64,000 nucleotides of DNA from Lachnospiraceae bacterium. GTDB taxonomy: Bacteria > Bacillota > Clostridia > Lachnospirales > Lachnospiraceae. The translations under genes were made by a program, and so were the position numbers. The stretch covers positions 7,814 to 71,813 of the forward strand of contig JAEDOO010000001.1 of assembly GCA_016301965.1 (NCBI GenBank). The letters run 5' to 3'. This document shows positions 1 to 9,869 of the stretch, one piece after another (the first letter of the stretch is position 1; every line of letters begins with the position of its first letter). The notes below the pieces were generated by a model. That model saw only the letters and a list, made by a program, of their open reading frames with translations, was not told the DNA's origin and did not search any database.

Positions 1-2
1 TG

Positions 3-65
3 ATTACTTCTTTGGCGAAGGCTAGGGAGGGGTATCTGGAGAAGGCGGGTACTATTATTAAATAA
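3..65 (+). CDS. C-terminal end of an unidentified protein (partial)
   Basis: An open frame enters from the left edge and ends with TAA at 63-65, encoding about 20 residues (ITSLAKAREGYLEKAGTIIK). The tail is amphipathic and lysine rich, as at the end of a helical domain, but too short to identify. A good intrinsic terminator begins 29 bases after the stop, which supports this being a real gene end. Confidence 0.5.
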   Translation: MTSLAKAREGYLEKAGTIIK

Positions 66-93
66 GCGAAAAGAGAATATGGGATTTATTGAA

Positions 94-124
94 AAGGCTG
101 TTCCTTTATGGGGCAGCTTTTTTT
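94..124 (+). terminator. Rho-independent terminator after the partial gene
   Basis: An 11-bp stem (94-104 with 110-120, three G-T wobbles) with a 5-nt loop runs into a T tract at 118-124. It follows the stop codon at 65 and should end the transcript entering from the left. Confidence 0.75.
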
Positions 125-127
125 GAA

Positions 128-269
128 TGGGGACGCATCCGCGGCGAAAGACAGAGCCCATAAAAGATGTCCGGGAAAACGCGCTCTCGCTCCGCCTCAA
201 ACGTAGCGGACACTAAGTTCTAGCTTCGCCTTCGGCTTGCTCTCACTAAGTGCCGGCGTTTTCGTAGGG
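128..269. repeat. Core-and-arm repeat element, copy A (right arm missing)
   Basis: This copy and copy B (291-433) match over about 142 bases at a 163-base period. Copy A has the left arm (135-180) and the core (about 181-268) but no right arm; copy B starts 22 bases later instead. The core contains two direct CACTAAG motifs. No protein-like frame is conserved between the copies, so short open frames crossing it are not called as genes. Confidence 0.85.
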
Positions 270-290
270 ATTTGCGGGTGGAGTTTTGAG

Positions 291-478
291 TGGGGACGCA
301 TCCGCGGCGAAAGACAGAGCCCATAAAAGATGTCCGGGAAAACGCGCTTTCGCTCCACCTCAAACGCAGCGGACACTAAGTTCGAGCGTCGCCTGTAGGC
401 TTGCTCTCACTAAGTGCCGGCGTTTTCGGAGGGTTTTCCCGGACATCTTTTATGGGCTCTGCCTTACGACTCGGATGC
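291..478. repeat. Core-and-arm repeat element, copy B (complete)
   Basis: The left arm at 298-343 is the near-perfect reverse complement of 433-478; the inner 29 bp match exactly and mismatches are confined to the outer part. Between them is an 89-base core (344-432). The same core lies inverted at 9915-10001, but its flanking arms there have a wholly different sequence. The whole unit could fold into one long stem with a structured loop, or be an interspersed palindromic element. Confidence 0.85.
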
Positions 479-539
479 TGGGTTTGACTGGCAAATTATG
501 TATTGGTGTATTTTGTCTGCAGAAAGGACAATTAAATCA

Positions 540-568
540 TTGAAAAATAATGGATGGTGTGATATACT
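540..568 (+). promoter_or_regulatory. Predicted sigma-A promoter for the kinase / Ig-protein operon
   Basis: TTGAAA (540-545) and TATACT (563-568) are separated by exactly 17 bases. Transcription would start near 575, giving an untranslated leader of about 285 bases before the kinase start at 862. Confidence 0.55.
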
Positions 569-861
569 TCACAATACATAGTATACTTAGAGGATATAAA
601 TGACATTTATACTATACAAAAGGCCTTTTCAACAATCTGTTCACACATTGAAATATTTGAAGTCATATTGCATAATTCGCCTTTATTTAATAATAACAGC
701 AATCTCATATGTTCTGTTCAGAACAATTATCCAAAGACAATTTTTTAAAGAATAACTGTTTTTTTGCAAAAGAAACAAATCCAGACCATGAAAATGATAA
801 AGGATACTATAGTTGTAACGGTTAGTGTTGCAGTACGTGCAGCAGAGCAGGAGGTACAAAA
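569..861 (+). other. Long AT-rich leader upstream of the kinase gene, no gene seen
   Basis: About 290 bases without a credible open frame. It is AT rich and ends in the ribosome binding site CAGGAGGT (848-855). I recognised no riboswitch or terminator fold in it. Confidence 0.5.
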
Positions 862-2649
862 ATGTTAGAACCCGGTATGCTTGTGGATGGTAAATACAAA
901 ATTCTCAGTAAAATCGGACAAGGCGGCATGAGCGTGGTATATCTGGCGTTAAATGAACGGGCCAATAAGACCTGGGCAGTTAAGGAGATACGAAAAGATG
1001 GGGTAGAGGATTTTACACCGGTGCAGCAGGGGTTGTTGACAGAGATAGAAATTCTGAAACATCTGCATCACAGATATTTGCCAAGTATAGTGGATATTAT
1101 CGATGGCGAGGACAGTTTTGTTATTGTTATGGACTATATTCAGGGAAAATCGCTGGATAAAGTGCTTAAGGAACGGATCGAAAGAGAAAATCGCCCCTTG
1201 AGTGTGACAGAGGTGATTTCTCTGGGCAGACAGTTATGCGATGTGCTGGAGTATCTGCATACAAGAGAATGTCCTGTGATTTACCGGGATTTGAAGCCGG
1301 CAAATATTATGTTAAAGCCGGATGGGGATATCTGTCTGATCGATTTTGGCACGGCGAGGATCCTGAAAAAAGGCAGCTCTGAGGATACAACCTGTCTGGG
1401 CACCCCAGGATACGCAGCTCCGGAGCAATATGGCGGGAGTGGACAGTCGGGTCCACAAAGTGATATCTACTGCCTGGGAGCCACACTGCATTATCTGCTT
1501 ACCGGGCGCAATCCATCGGCTGCACCGTTTCATTTCCCGCCAATCACACAATGTCGTCCAACGCTTATGGAAGAAACACCAAAAGAATTTCGCAATATAC
1601 TGCTTGGACTGGAGATGCTGCTTTGCAGATGCACACAGTATGAGGCAGAAAAACGTTATAAAAACTGTGTTCAGCTAAAATATGACCTGGAGCATGCCGA
1701 AGAACTGAGCCTTCCTTTCCGACGAAAAATAAAACGAAAATTACAGATATTTTTTATATGTGTGGGATTGACCGTCGTATTGGGGGGTGCGGCTGTGGCT
1801 GGGAAATTATTAGCCAGAAGGACGATGATGACGGGATATGAATATTACATAGAAAATGCTTCCGTTGCCACTGGCGAAAAGAAGTTCCAGCTGTATAAAA
1901 AAGCGATAGCCTTAAGTCCGCAAAGAGAAGAAGCATGGTTGAACTTGTTGGAACTGGCAGATGAGGATGCGGTATTTACTGCAGAAGAAAGCAGTCTGAT
2001 CCTGGGTCTTTTAAATGCCAGAGAGCAAGGGAGATTTCTGGACAATAAGACACTGTTTCAACAAAATAAAGGCGGCTATGTTCGGTTCGCCTATGCCATG
2101 GGTATGCTGTATTACTATGGGAGAGGCAGTGGTCAGGACAAAAAATCAGCCGGCGGCTGGTTTGCGGTGGTGAGCAAAGCCAATCTGGCTGAACTTGATC
2201 TGAAAGACGATAACGAAAAAAAGACTGCCTGGCAGGCCAGAGCAAATGTTTTGGAAAAAATTTGTTCATATACAGGTAAAATCGGCCAGATCAACCAGGC
2301 GGGGGATGCACAGGTTTCTTACGGAGATTACTGGAGAGACTTGACCGGACTGTTGAAGGCGGGCATAGCGGAAAGAGACAATGAAATTACGAAACTGCGT
2401 CTGTATGATGAAATCGTGTATCAAATCTGTACAAACTATGCTGCATTTAAGGAGTCAGGAATTTCCAAAGAGGAAATAGAACAGACATTGACGTATATAG
2501 AAGATGAGGTTCAAAAAAGAGAGACAGAGGGAAATGCGGTGGCAGACAATCTGAAAGCGGAGATTTTATCAGTCGCCGTACTGGGGAAAAGACAGATAGA
2601 AGCAGCCTTTTCAGATGCTGCACAGAGGAGAACAAAAACGATATCCTGA
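862..2649 (+). CDS. Membrane Ser/Thr protein kinase with Sel1/TPR-like C-terminal region
   Basis: A 595-residue Hanks-type kinase. The N-terminal catalytic domain (about residues 10-270) has the glycine loop GQGGMSVVYLA, the ATP-anchoring lysine in AVKEIRK, the catalytic loop YRDLKPANIM (Tyr replacing the usual His of HRD), the metal-binding DFGTA and the activation segment GTPGYAAPEQYG. One membrane helix follows at about 296-317. The remainder is helical, with TPR-like and Sel1-like stretches (for example MGMLYYYGRGSGQDKKSAGGWF), and should lie outside the cell. It lacks PASTA domains, unlike the second kinase at 18720. The start has a strong RBS. The next gene, a giant surface protein, starts about 16 bases after the stop, so the two are probably co-expressed. 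Target unknown. Confidence 0.9.
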   Translation: MLEPGMLVDGKYKILSKIGQGGMSVVYLALNERANKTWAVKEIRKDGVEDFTPVQQGLLTEIEILKHLHHRYLPSIVDIIDGEDSFVIVMDYIQGKSLDKVLKERIERENRPLSVTEVISLGRQLCDVLEYLHTRECPVIYRDLKPANIMLKPDGDICLIDFGTARILKKGSSEDTTCLGTPGYAAPEQYGGSGQSGPQSDIYCLGATLHYLLTGRNPSAAPFHFPPITQCRPTLMEETPKEFRNILLGLEMLLCRCTQYEAEKRYKNCVQLKYDLEHAEELSLPFRRKIKRKLQIFFICVGLTVVLGGAAVAGKLLARRTMMTGYEYYIENASVATGEKKFQLYKKAIALSPQREEAWLNLLELADEDAVFTAEESSLILGLLNAREQGRFLDNKTLFQQNKGGYVRFAYAMGMLYYYGRGSGQDKKSAGGWFAVVSKANLAELDLKDDNEKKTAWQARANVLEKICSYTGKIGQINQAGDAQVSYGDYWRDLTGLLKAGIAERDNEITKLRLYDEIVYQICTNYAAFKESGISKEEIEQTLTYIEDEVQKRETEGNAVADNLKAEILSVAVLGKRQIEAAFSDAAQRRTKTIS

Positions 2650-2665
2650 AAGGGGGAATGGCGTG

Positions 2666-5600
2666 ATGTTAACAGCTGCGAGTCAGCAGAATTTTGAAAA
2701 AACATATCAACTATATGATACCCTGCACCGGTATTGCGCTGTGGCTTTTACAGTTTTTCTGGTATTGTCTGTTGTTTTGTTTTTTGCTTTTCATGTACCG
2801 CAGATCCTGAAAAAAATGACGGGAAGATCTTTAAAAAAAGTAAAAAAGAATAAGCGCAGGATCAGGTCTGTATGTCTTTGGCTTGGCGTAGGGCTTTTGC
2901 TTGCTGCTATGACAATACAAACAGCAAAAGCTGCAGAATCGAACCAACAAGAAGAAAAGGTGAAAATATGTTTTGATATGGCATGTACAAAGGATAACCC
3001 GCTGGTGCTGACCTATGGTGCGAAACCGGCAGAGCTGTCGTTTTCTCTGAAATACGGGAATACCGAGCTTAAGGAAGAGATAAAGCGCATGGAAATTGTG
3101 ACAGACAACAAAGATGCCGTGGAAGTAACGGCTGATCGGTTTGCACAGAAGCTTACTTGCAGGGCAAAACAGGAAAAAAACGGTTTGACAGCAGTAAAAA
3201 TATCCGTGCGAACGGACACGCATCGATACAGCACAACAATATACATGCGAACCATATTTCTCCCGCAGCAGAAAAAAACAGAAAGCAGTCAGACGGGTTC
3301 TTTAAATCCTGAAAATAATTCGGAGAAAAAATCACACAATGCTGCCGCACAGGATACGTCAGTTCAAAAAAGAGAGAAACAAAATGCGCTGATGCCAGGA
3401 AAAGAAAGCAGGATATCCGACTATATTACAGTGAATGAAAAAACCAGTGTTCGTGTTCATGAGGATAAAGAAAACGATGTCTGCTATTATGGGAAAAATG
3501 CGTGGGTCAGCTTCAGACTGCATGGTGAATATAATAAAATGTATCTGGAAAACGGAAAAGACATTACTGAGACAGGGATGAGGCTGGAAGAAGGAAAATA
3601 CTGTGGAGATAAGAAAGAGATTCTTGTATACCTGACCAGGGAGAATGAGATCAAGGATACTGCGCAGACCGTGCTTGAGCAAAAGACAGACTTATTTGCA
3701 CTTACCTTCATCTATGATTCTGAGGCACCGCAATGCGAGACCATTGATTTTGGCATGTGTCATAAAGTATATGATGATCTGTCGGCTGATGTGACATTTA
3801 GTTTATATGAGAATAAACCGGTTTCTGCCAGCGTAGCTTTTGGTGACAGTGATTCTGGTGTCAGCGGATGGTCCTATTATGTGGCAAAGATAACGGATGA
3901 CAGCAGTTATGAAAGTCTATTAACAGAAGAAGATTTTGAAGATGTTTTGGCTGGCGGACATTTTTCTGAAGGAACAAAAGATCAGGTGATCAAGGTTGGG
4001 GAGATAGAGCGTGGAAAAATATCGGAAGGAAATTATGTGGTATTTGTCAAATTGATAGATCATGTGGGAAATATAAAAGTATATGGTTCAGATGGTGTTG
4101 TCATCGATGCCCATGACAATATTACGGTTGATATCGAGAAAAAAACTCAAGAAACAGAAGGGGAAGAACGATGGCAAAACAGAAACTGGTATGCAGGTAA
4201 TGCAAAGCTGGTGCTGAAAGCAGAGGAAGCTTCCGGAATAAACGACTGTTATTCGGGAGTGAATTGGATGAAGTACACCGTTTCAAGGCATTACGGAAAT
4301 GGAAAAACTGTTACAGAAAAGGAGCAGACGATATGTGCAGATATACCGCAAAAAATAACACGCAAAGAACTTCAGACGTTCTGCAGGATGCAAAAGGATC
4401 TTTTTTTTACAGATACGAAAAGAAGCTCACAGGTGATCACTGTGCTTGCCATGGCAGCTGATCATGCAGGAAACCTTGTACAGAAGCCGGCGGAATATAC
4501 GATGGTGCTGGATTCGATTGCTCCGAAATTTGTTGCTTCTGTATGTTCTCAGGTGAATCATGGGGGAAAATTCCTGAACGGCTGCTATGCCAACAGCAAT
4601 GTGACCTATACAGCATCGGTAAAAGAACGATTTCTTAAGGATATTTTGGTATCTGTCAATGGTACGGCATATACGCTTAAGGAATTGCAGGAGCATCGGG
4701 AAGAACTGGGGATTGCGTCAGTGACCATGGACGAAACACCGGATATTACTAAAACGACAGATGGAAGTACCTACACATTTTCTGTGGAGTTTGCGGCGGA
4801 TGGTACGTATGATGTCCGTGGGTTTGTTCAGGACGCTTCCGGAAATACAGCGACAGATAGGGGCTTTCGATTTATTATAGATACCGTCTGCCCGGAACTG
4901 GAAGTGAAGTATACCGCATATCGTAAAGACGGAACAAGCTGTGAACTGAAGTTGTCTGATCAGCATGTTTATATCGGAGAAGAATTTTCTCATGTAACAG
5001 CAGAAGCAATGGTCAGGGAATCAAATTTTGAGGCAAAAAACGCAAGCCTTACCTGTTATGCGAAAAACGCCAAAGGTAAAAATGTGGCGGTTCTGGATTA
5101 TCGGAAAGCCTTTCAGGGAAAATGGGATAACCTGGGCAGTGTCAGTGAATCCGATACACGAAACATACTGAAAATGACACTTCCCGAGATTGCAATTGAC
5201 GCAAATTATGAATTTGTCTATTACGTAAAGGATCTGGCAGGTAATGCGCTTGAAAAAGAGCAGAAACAATCTTTGACGCTGGATCGCAGAAAACCCACGG
5301 GTATGGTGAAAGCAGATCATCTGGTACAGGAAAATGGTTCTGGAATATGGAAAAAACTGATACATAGGATTACGTTCGGTCTGTTTGGAAAAAACAGTGT
5401 CAGGATTTCTATGACAGGACAGGATGAAACTTCCGGCATAGCTTCTGTTACTTACCTTGCAGCAGAAAAAGGATTGCCAAGAGAGGATCTTGAAAAAAGA
5501 ACTGACTGGAAAATATATAAAAAAGAACTTACCTATCGCGGCAGTCAGAAACTGGTAATTTATGAAAAAATTATCGATAAAGCCGGCAATATTCAATACA

Positions 5601-7675
5601 TAAGTTCAGATGGTATGATCGTGGATGATACGGCTCCCGCATTGACAGTGGCAGTTACGCCTGAAACCGCCGGATGGGGTAAAGGTATATATAATGCCGC
5701 AGATCAGCCGGGATGCTTTGTCACGATAACAGACCCTGAAGTGAAGGCAGTCAGTGCAGGATTGAAAAAAATCAGCTGCAGCATTATGGACAATACATCC
5801 GGCACAACAGAGACAAAAACGTTGGCAGAAATACCCAAAACCGCACGAAAGCAGTGCTGGTCCGGCCATATTGCGATAGATCCGTCCCGGTTTACATCCA
5901 ACGATATACAGGTAACGGTATATGCGCAGGACTGGTCCGGCCATACCGTAGTCTCTGCCGGAAAACATCTGAAAATAGACAATAAAGCTCCGAAGGTGAG
6001 TTTTTCTTTTGACAGAAGTGGTGTACAGAACAAAAAATATTTTCAAAATGAGAAAAAGCTGACGATCACTGTGGAGGAAGAAAATTTTGATGACACATAT
6101 AGACCGGAGGTGACATCTTCTTCAGGAGGAGGGTATACGATCAGTACATGGAAGCATGAGGGAAATATCCATACGGCACAACTTTCGTTCAGTGGTGACA
6201 GCGACTATGCTGTATCCTATGTATGCTATGATCTGGCAGGAAACAGATCGAATACAGAGAAACTGGACACATTTACCGTTGACAGGACAAAGCCGATCAT
6301 CCGTGTTTCTTTTGACCGTGCGGATGCAGTATGCTCCGGTTATTATAATACAGAAAGAACTGCTGTGATCTCTGTAAAAGAACATAATTTCGATCCGGGG
6401 CAGATCCGGGTATATACAACAGCTTCTTTCGGTCAGCTGCCAAAACTTGACAGCTGGGTCAGCCATGGGGATCATCATACAGCAAAAATACATTTTTCCC
6501 AGGATGCTGTGTACACCCTTCGGGTGGAAGGAATGGACCTTGCAGGCAATAGCGCAAAAGAGTGTGTGATGGAACAGTTTACGCTGGATCAGACAAGTCC
6601 GGATATTGTGATTTCAGGGGTGAAGGATAAATCAGCCAACAGGGGGAATGTAGCACCCGTGGTAACGATCTCAGATACGAATCTTTCGGCAGATACAGTA
6701 CAAGTCACACTTACCGGTGCAAATACAGGAGAGCACGAGATACATGCCATGGCATCTGTGCATACACAGAAAGGTCGTATGGTTGTGCGGTTTTATGATT
6801 TCGCAAAAGGTATGGATGATATTTATACATTAAGCTGCAAGGCTGTAGATAAAGCCGGAAATGAAACGAAGTCAGCGATCAGATTTTCTGTAAACCGGGA
6901 CGGTTCCGCATACGAAATCGATGAGGCTACACAGAAACTTCTGGAACAGAGATATATTCGACAGCCAGAGGATATTGTGATTACAGAAATTAATAAAGAT
7001 GATCTGTGCCTGACGGAAATAAGTTACAGTCTGGAAGGAAAAGTGGTCGTGCTAAAACAAGGGTCAGATTATACGATAGAAAAAAGCGGCCAGGAAGATC
7101 AGTGGAAAACTTACAGATATCATATCCGTGCATCGTGTTTTCAAAAAGAGGGCACCTATGTAATCAATGTCTATTCAGAGGATGCGGCAAACAATAGATC
7201 CACCAACAAAATAAAGACACAACCAGTGATCTTTACCCTGGATCGTACAGCACCGGTTCTGGTCGTGTCCAATCTGGAGGATGGCGGAAAATATAATGAA
7301 GAAACTCATCGATTTACCATAAGCGCAAGAGATAATATCTCGTTGGATAAAGTGGCGGTTTATCTGGACGGCGAATGTATACATACATATGGAAAAGAAG
7401 AGCTGGAAACCACCAACGGTAAACTGGATGTGGGTATTCCTGAAAGTGGTCAATACCAGAAGGTTACGTTGGAGGCTTTTGATAAAGCAGGAAATGTCTG
7501 CAGAGAAATCTATGATGCCCAAACCGATACGGTGATATCGGCATACAGAATCCTGGTTACGACCAATCGGCTCATCCAGATTTTGCACAGTATTCTGACA
7601 ATGACAGGCATTCTGCTGACCATGCTCATTCTGGCAACAGGATATGTTCTTTGGCGCCATCTGCGTCACAGGTAA
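2666..7675 (+). CDS. Giant membrane-anchored surface protein with tandem Ig-like repeats
   Basis: About 1669 residues. The N-terminus has a membrane helix (about 24-46), a basic stretch, then a second hydrophobic segment (about 69-87) ending in an AKA-AE signal-peptidase-like site. The body contains roughly ten repeats of about 100-130 residues, each ending in a D-x-A-G-N type motif followed about 15-25 residues later by a D-x-x-x-P motif (DLAGNRSNTEKLD...DRTKP, DKAGNIQY...DDTAP, DASGNTATD...DTVCP). This pattern is typical of bacterial Ig-like / adhesin repeats. A C-terminal helix (last about 30 residues) with a basic tail (LWRHLRHR) anchors it; there is no LPxTG motif. The start is ATG 2666 or GTG 2663, both behind AGGGGGAA at 2651. 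It probably forms an operon with the upstream kinase. Function unknown; a surface adhesin or a substrate of the kinase are guesses. Confidence 0.85.
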   Translation: MLTAASQQNFEKTYQLYDTLHRYCAVAFTVFLVLSVVLFFAFHVPQILKKMTGRSLKKVKKNKRRIRSVCLWLGVGLLLAAMTIQTAKAAESNQQEEKVKICFDMACTKDNPLVLTYGAKPAELSFSLKYGNTELKEEIKRMEIVTDNKDAVEVTADRFAQKLTCRAKQEKNGLTAVKISVRTDTHRYSTTIYMRTIFLPQQKKTESSQTGSLNPENNSEKKSHNAAAQDTSVQKREKQNALMPGKESRISDYITVNEKTSVRVHEDKENDVCYYGKNAWVSFRLHGEYNKMYLENGKDITETGMRLEEGKYCGDKKEILVYLTRENEIKDTAQTVLEQKTDLFALTFIYDSEAPQCETIDFGMCHKVYDDLSADVTFSLYENKPVSASVAFGDSDSGVSGWSYYVAKITDDSSYESLLTEEDFEDVLAGGHFSEGTKDQVIKVGEIERGKISEGNYVVFVKLIDHVGNIKVYGSDGVVIDAHDNITVDIEKKTQETEGEERWQNRNWYAGNAKLVLKAEEASGINDCYSGVNWMKYTVSRHYGNGKTVTEKEQTICADIPQKITRKELQTFCRMQKDLFFTDTKRSSQVITVLAMAADHAGNLVQKPAEYTMVLDSIAPKFVASVCSQVNHGGKFLNGCYANSNVTYTASVKERFLKDILVSVNGTAYTLKELQEHREELGIASVTMDETPDITKTTDGSTYTFSVEFAADGTYDVRGFVQDASGNTATDRGFRFIIDTVCPELEVKYTAYRKDGTSCELKLSDQHVYIGEEFSHVTAEAMVRESNFEAKNASLTCYAKNAKGKNVAVLDYRKAFQGKWDNLGSVSESDTRNILKMTLPEIAIDANYEFVYYVKDLAGNALEKEQKQSLTLDRRKPTGMVKADHLVQENGSGIWKKLIHRITFGLFGKNSVRISMTGQDETSGIASVTYLAAEKGLPREDLEKRTDWKIYKKELTYRGSQKLVIYEKIIDKAGNIQYISSDGMIVDDTAPALTVAVTPETAGWGKGIYNAADQPGCFVTITDPEVKAVSAGLKKISCSIMDNTSGTTETKTLAEIPKTARKQCWSGHIAIDPSRFTSNDIQVTVYAQDWSGHTVVSAGKHLKIDNKAPKVSFSFDRSGVQNKKYFQNEKKLTITVEEENFDDTYRPEVTSSSGGGYTISTWKHEGNIHTAQLSFSGDSDYAVSYVCYDLAGNRSNTEKLDTFTVDRTKPIIRVSFDRADAVCSGYYNTERTAVISVKEHNFDPGQIRVYTTASFGQLPKLDSWVSHGDHHTAKIHFSQDAVYTLRVEGMDLAGNSAKECVMEQFTLDQTSPDIVISGVKDKSANRGNVAPVVTISDTNLSADTVQVTLTGANTGEHEIHAMASVHTQKGRMVVRFYDFAKGMDDIYTLSCKAVDKAGNETKSAIRFSVNRDGSAYEIDEATQKLLEQRYIRQPEDIVITEINKDDLCLTEISYSLEGKVVVLKQGSDYTIEKSGQEDQWKTYRYHIRASCFQKEGTYVINVYSEDAANNRSTNKIKTQPVIFTLDRTAPVLVVSNLEDGGKYNEETHRFTISARDNISLDKVAVYLDGECIHTYGKEELETTNGKLDVGIPESGQYQKVTLEAFDKAGNVCREIYDAQTDTVISAYRILVTTNRLIQILHSILTMTGILLTMLILATGYVLWRHLRHR

Positions 7676-7698
7676 ATCTGATAGAATAAACAAAAGGA

Positions 7699-7727
7699 TT
7701 GTACTATTTCTGCAAAAGGAGTAGAAT
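7699..7727 (+). promoter_or_regulatory. Predicted promoter of the NlpC/P60 gene
   Basis: TTGTAC (7699-7704) and TAGAAT (7722-7727) with a 17-base spacer lie about 40 bases upstream of the start at 7770. Confidence 0.6.
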
Positions 7728-7769
7728 AATTCAATGTGTTAATAAGAAAAAGAAGGTAAAGATTTTATT

Positions 7770-9827
7770 ATGCATAAAGATAACAAATCCACAAATACAG
7801 TTCGCCGTATCGGTGCCATGGCTCTGACGGGAATATTATGTCTGGGTGCGGCCGGAAATGACAATCTGCCTTTCTTTTTACAGGCTGCACATGCTGCAGA
7901 GGCAGAAAATAAGGAACGAGCAGCGGGCAGTGATGGTGCCTTTGCGAGTGATCCAGAGGAAAGCATACTGGAAGAAACAACAGAATCCGTTGTCGATGAA
8001 GAAACAACAGATTCTCCTCTGGAAAATGGTACTCAGGACACAGAAGAGAAACCGATAGAAAATCCACAGGACATACCTGAAGACAATACAAATAGTACAG
8101 GTGAAGAGAATTCGGATAATTCCGGGACGCAGAATACAAAACCGGGAAAACCATCCGATGGGGATACGGATAAACAAAATAATGGAAATACAGCAGAAAA
8201 CAGTAGTCCCGCTAATGAACAAAACTCTCAGAAACAGCCTGTCTCTGACGCGGAAAATGAACAGGATACTCTGACAGAAGAGGAGGAACAGGAACTCAAA
8301 GAAGAAGAGGAACTGGCCGGTGAAGAAGAGGATAATGGAGAAGGAAATGAGGAGCTGATCGCTCAGCAGACCATCATCCGGCTTCCAGAGATCGAAGAAG
8401 ATTTTCGCTTCTGGACAGTTGAACGGGTATACGGTTTTGCTGCAGAAAAATTGACATTTTATGAGGAAAAGAATGAAAATTCCCGTAAAGTTGGTGAGCT
8501 GAAAAAGGATGGTCTTTTGTATGTTCTGCAGACACAGGAAGACGGATGGTATTATGCAGAGTCCGGCGATGTTCGCGGATTTATCCGGGAAGATCAGGTG
8601 CTTACAGGACAAAAGGCACAGCCGTTGCTTATTCAGTACCAGCAAAAAGCAAAAGATCTGGCGGCCAGACGCTCCAGAGAATATACGGGAATTGAACATG
8701 CAGTATCTCTGGCAGTCCCGCTGATCGATAAAACAGAAAATCAGGCCTATACATATATCCGGGCGACTGTTTGTCAGACGGTTGCAGATAAAGTGTATGC
8801 TCTCGTACAGGCAGATCGGGTGAACATCCGGGAAGAACAGAACACAGAGGGACGCATCGTTGGCAAACTATCCAAAGACAGTCTCTGTTATATTCTGGCA
8901 GATCAGGACAGCGACTGGGTATTTGCAGAGTCGGGAAATGTCCGTGGCTTTGTCAAAAAAGAATATCTTAACATAGCGGACGAAGAAAACCAGCTGGCAC
9001 AGGAAATCAAAGACAACTGCGAAGAAAACTATGCCACTGCAGAAGAAATCATAGCTCCCGCGGAAAACAAAGCGCTGTACTACACGCTGACCTCTATTCA
9101 CTCCGGGAGTCAGCAGTCATCCCTTCGTTCTGAGCTATTGGCATATGCCGCACAGTTTGCCGGTAATCCTTACAAATGGGGCGGCAGCAGCCTGACAGAT
9201 GGCACAGACTGTTCCGGATTCGCCAAAGCAATTTACGCAAAATTCGGCTACCAGCTCCCCAGAACCTCCCGTGCACAGTCTCAATGCGGCACCAAAATCG
9301 CGGTAGAAGATGCTCGTCCCGGAGATCTGATATTTTACGCCAAAAATGGACAGGTATATCATGTCGCCATTTATGCCGGTGATGGCCGTACGATTGAAGC
9401 TGCCAACGAAGAGTTAGGTATAACCTCTCTGAATGCCTTCCGTAAAAATGCAGTATGGGCAGTCCATCTCCTCAGCGATGACAGAGAAATTCCGCAGGAA
9501 TCCAGTATCGCAGCAGAGAATACAACAGCACAGGAACAGGGAGAAAGCCTGGGAGAGTATCATATTACCTACTATTGTCCCTGCGAAGCATGCAGCGATA
9601 CAGCAGGCACTCTGCAGAAGGATCCCTCTCCCCTGGTAGAAGGCTGCACCGTGGCGGTAAGTCCCCTGACAGCTCAGGAAGGAGAACAGCTGATCATCAA
9701 CAGTCATCTCTACACCGCAATCCATCGAGATGACCTCAGGGAAAACGAAGCATCCATCTATGTCAGCTCCCACGAAAAAACAACCCAGCTGGCCGAGACA
9801 GATACACAACTATACAAGAAAAAATGA
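7770..9827 (+). CDS. Secreted SH3b / NlpC-P60 peptidoglycan hydrolase
   Basis: A 685-residue exported cell-wall endopeptidase. It has a signal peptide (cleavage likely after AAHA near residue 42), then a long low-complexity Glu/Asn/Thr-rich linker (about 45-205). Two bacterial SH3 domains follow (about 217-279 and 343-402, each ending in a W-x-x-A-E-S-G-x-V-R-G-F motif), then an NlpC/P60 catalytic domain (about 453-569). The catalytic Cys is in GTDCSGF and the His in YHVAIYAGDG. The last 100 residues contain YHITYYCPCEAC and a GCTVAVSP segment resembling a 3D-type fold, lysine-ended. Family members cut stem peptides in peptidoglycan, with SH3 domains binding the wall. It has its own promoter. 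Confidence 0.9.
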   Translation: MHKDNKSTNTVRRIGAMALTGILCLGAAGNDNLPFFLQAAHAAEAENKERAAGSDGAFASDPEESILEETTESVVDEETTDSPLENGTQDTEEKPIENPQDIPEDNTNSTGEENSDNSGTQNTKPGKPSDGDTDKQNNGNTAENSSPANEQNSQKQPVSDAENEQDTLTEEEEQELKEEEELAGEEEDNGEGNEELIAQQTIIRLPEIEEDFRFWTVERVYGFAAEKLTFYEEKNENSRKVGELKKDGLLYVLQTQEDGWYYAESGDVRGFIREDQVLTGQKAQPLLIQYQQKAKDLAARRSREYTGIEHAVSLAVPLIDKTENQAYTYIRATVCQTVADKVYALVQADRVNIREEQNTEGRIVGKLSKDSLCYILADQDSDWVFAESGNVRGFVKKEYLNIADEENQLAQEIKDNCEENYATAEEIIAPAENKALYYTLTSIHSGSQQSSLRSELLAYAAQFAGNPYKWGGSSLTDGTDCSGFAKAIYAKFGYQLPRTSRAQSQCGTKIAVEDARPGDLIFYAKNGQVYHVAIYAGDGRTIEAANEELGITSLNAFRKNAVWAVHLLSDDREIPQESSIAAENTTAQEQGESLGEYHITYYCPCEACSDTAGTLQKDPSPLVEGCTVAVSPLTAQEGEQLIINSHLYTAIHRDDLRENEASIYVSSHEKTTQLAETDTQLYKKK

Positions 9828-9869
9828 GACCCCCAAATAATCAGTCCCATCATTAACAAATCACAAACA

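Noticed and set aside
128..433. Tandem repeats considered as a CRISPR array
   Set aside because: Only two long units of about 142 bases; no short repeat-spacer pattern and no cas genes.
286..543. Small open frame across repeat copy B
   Set aside because: The frame is not kept in copies A or C, and the sequence is explained by the stem-and-core element.
7878..8699. Minus-strand open frame of 273 codons opposite the NlpC/P60 gene
   Set aside because: Its translation is Phe/Leu/Ile/Cys-rich because the sense strand encodes an acidic linker; no domain, no RBS.
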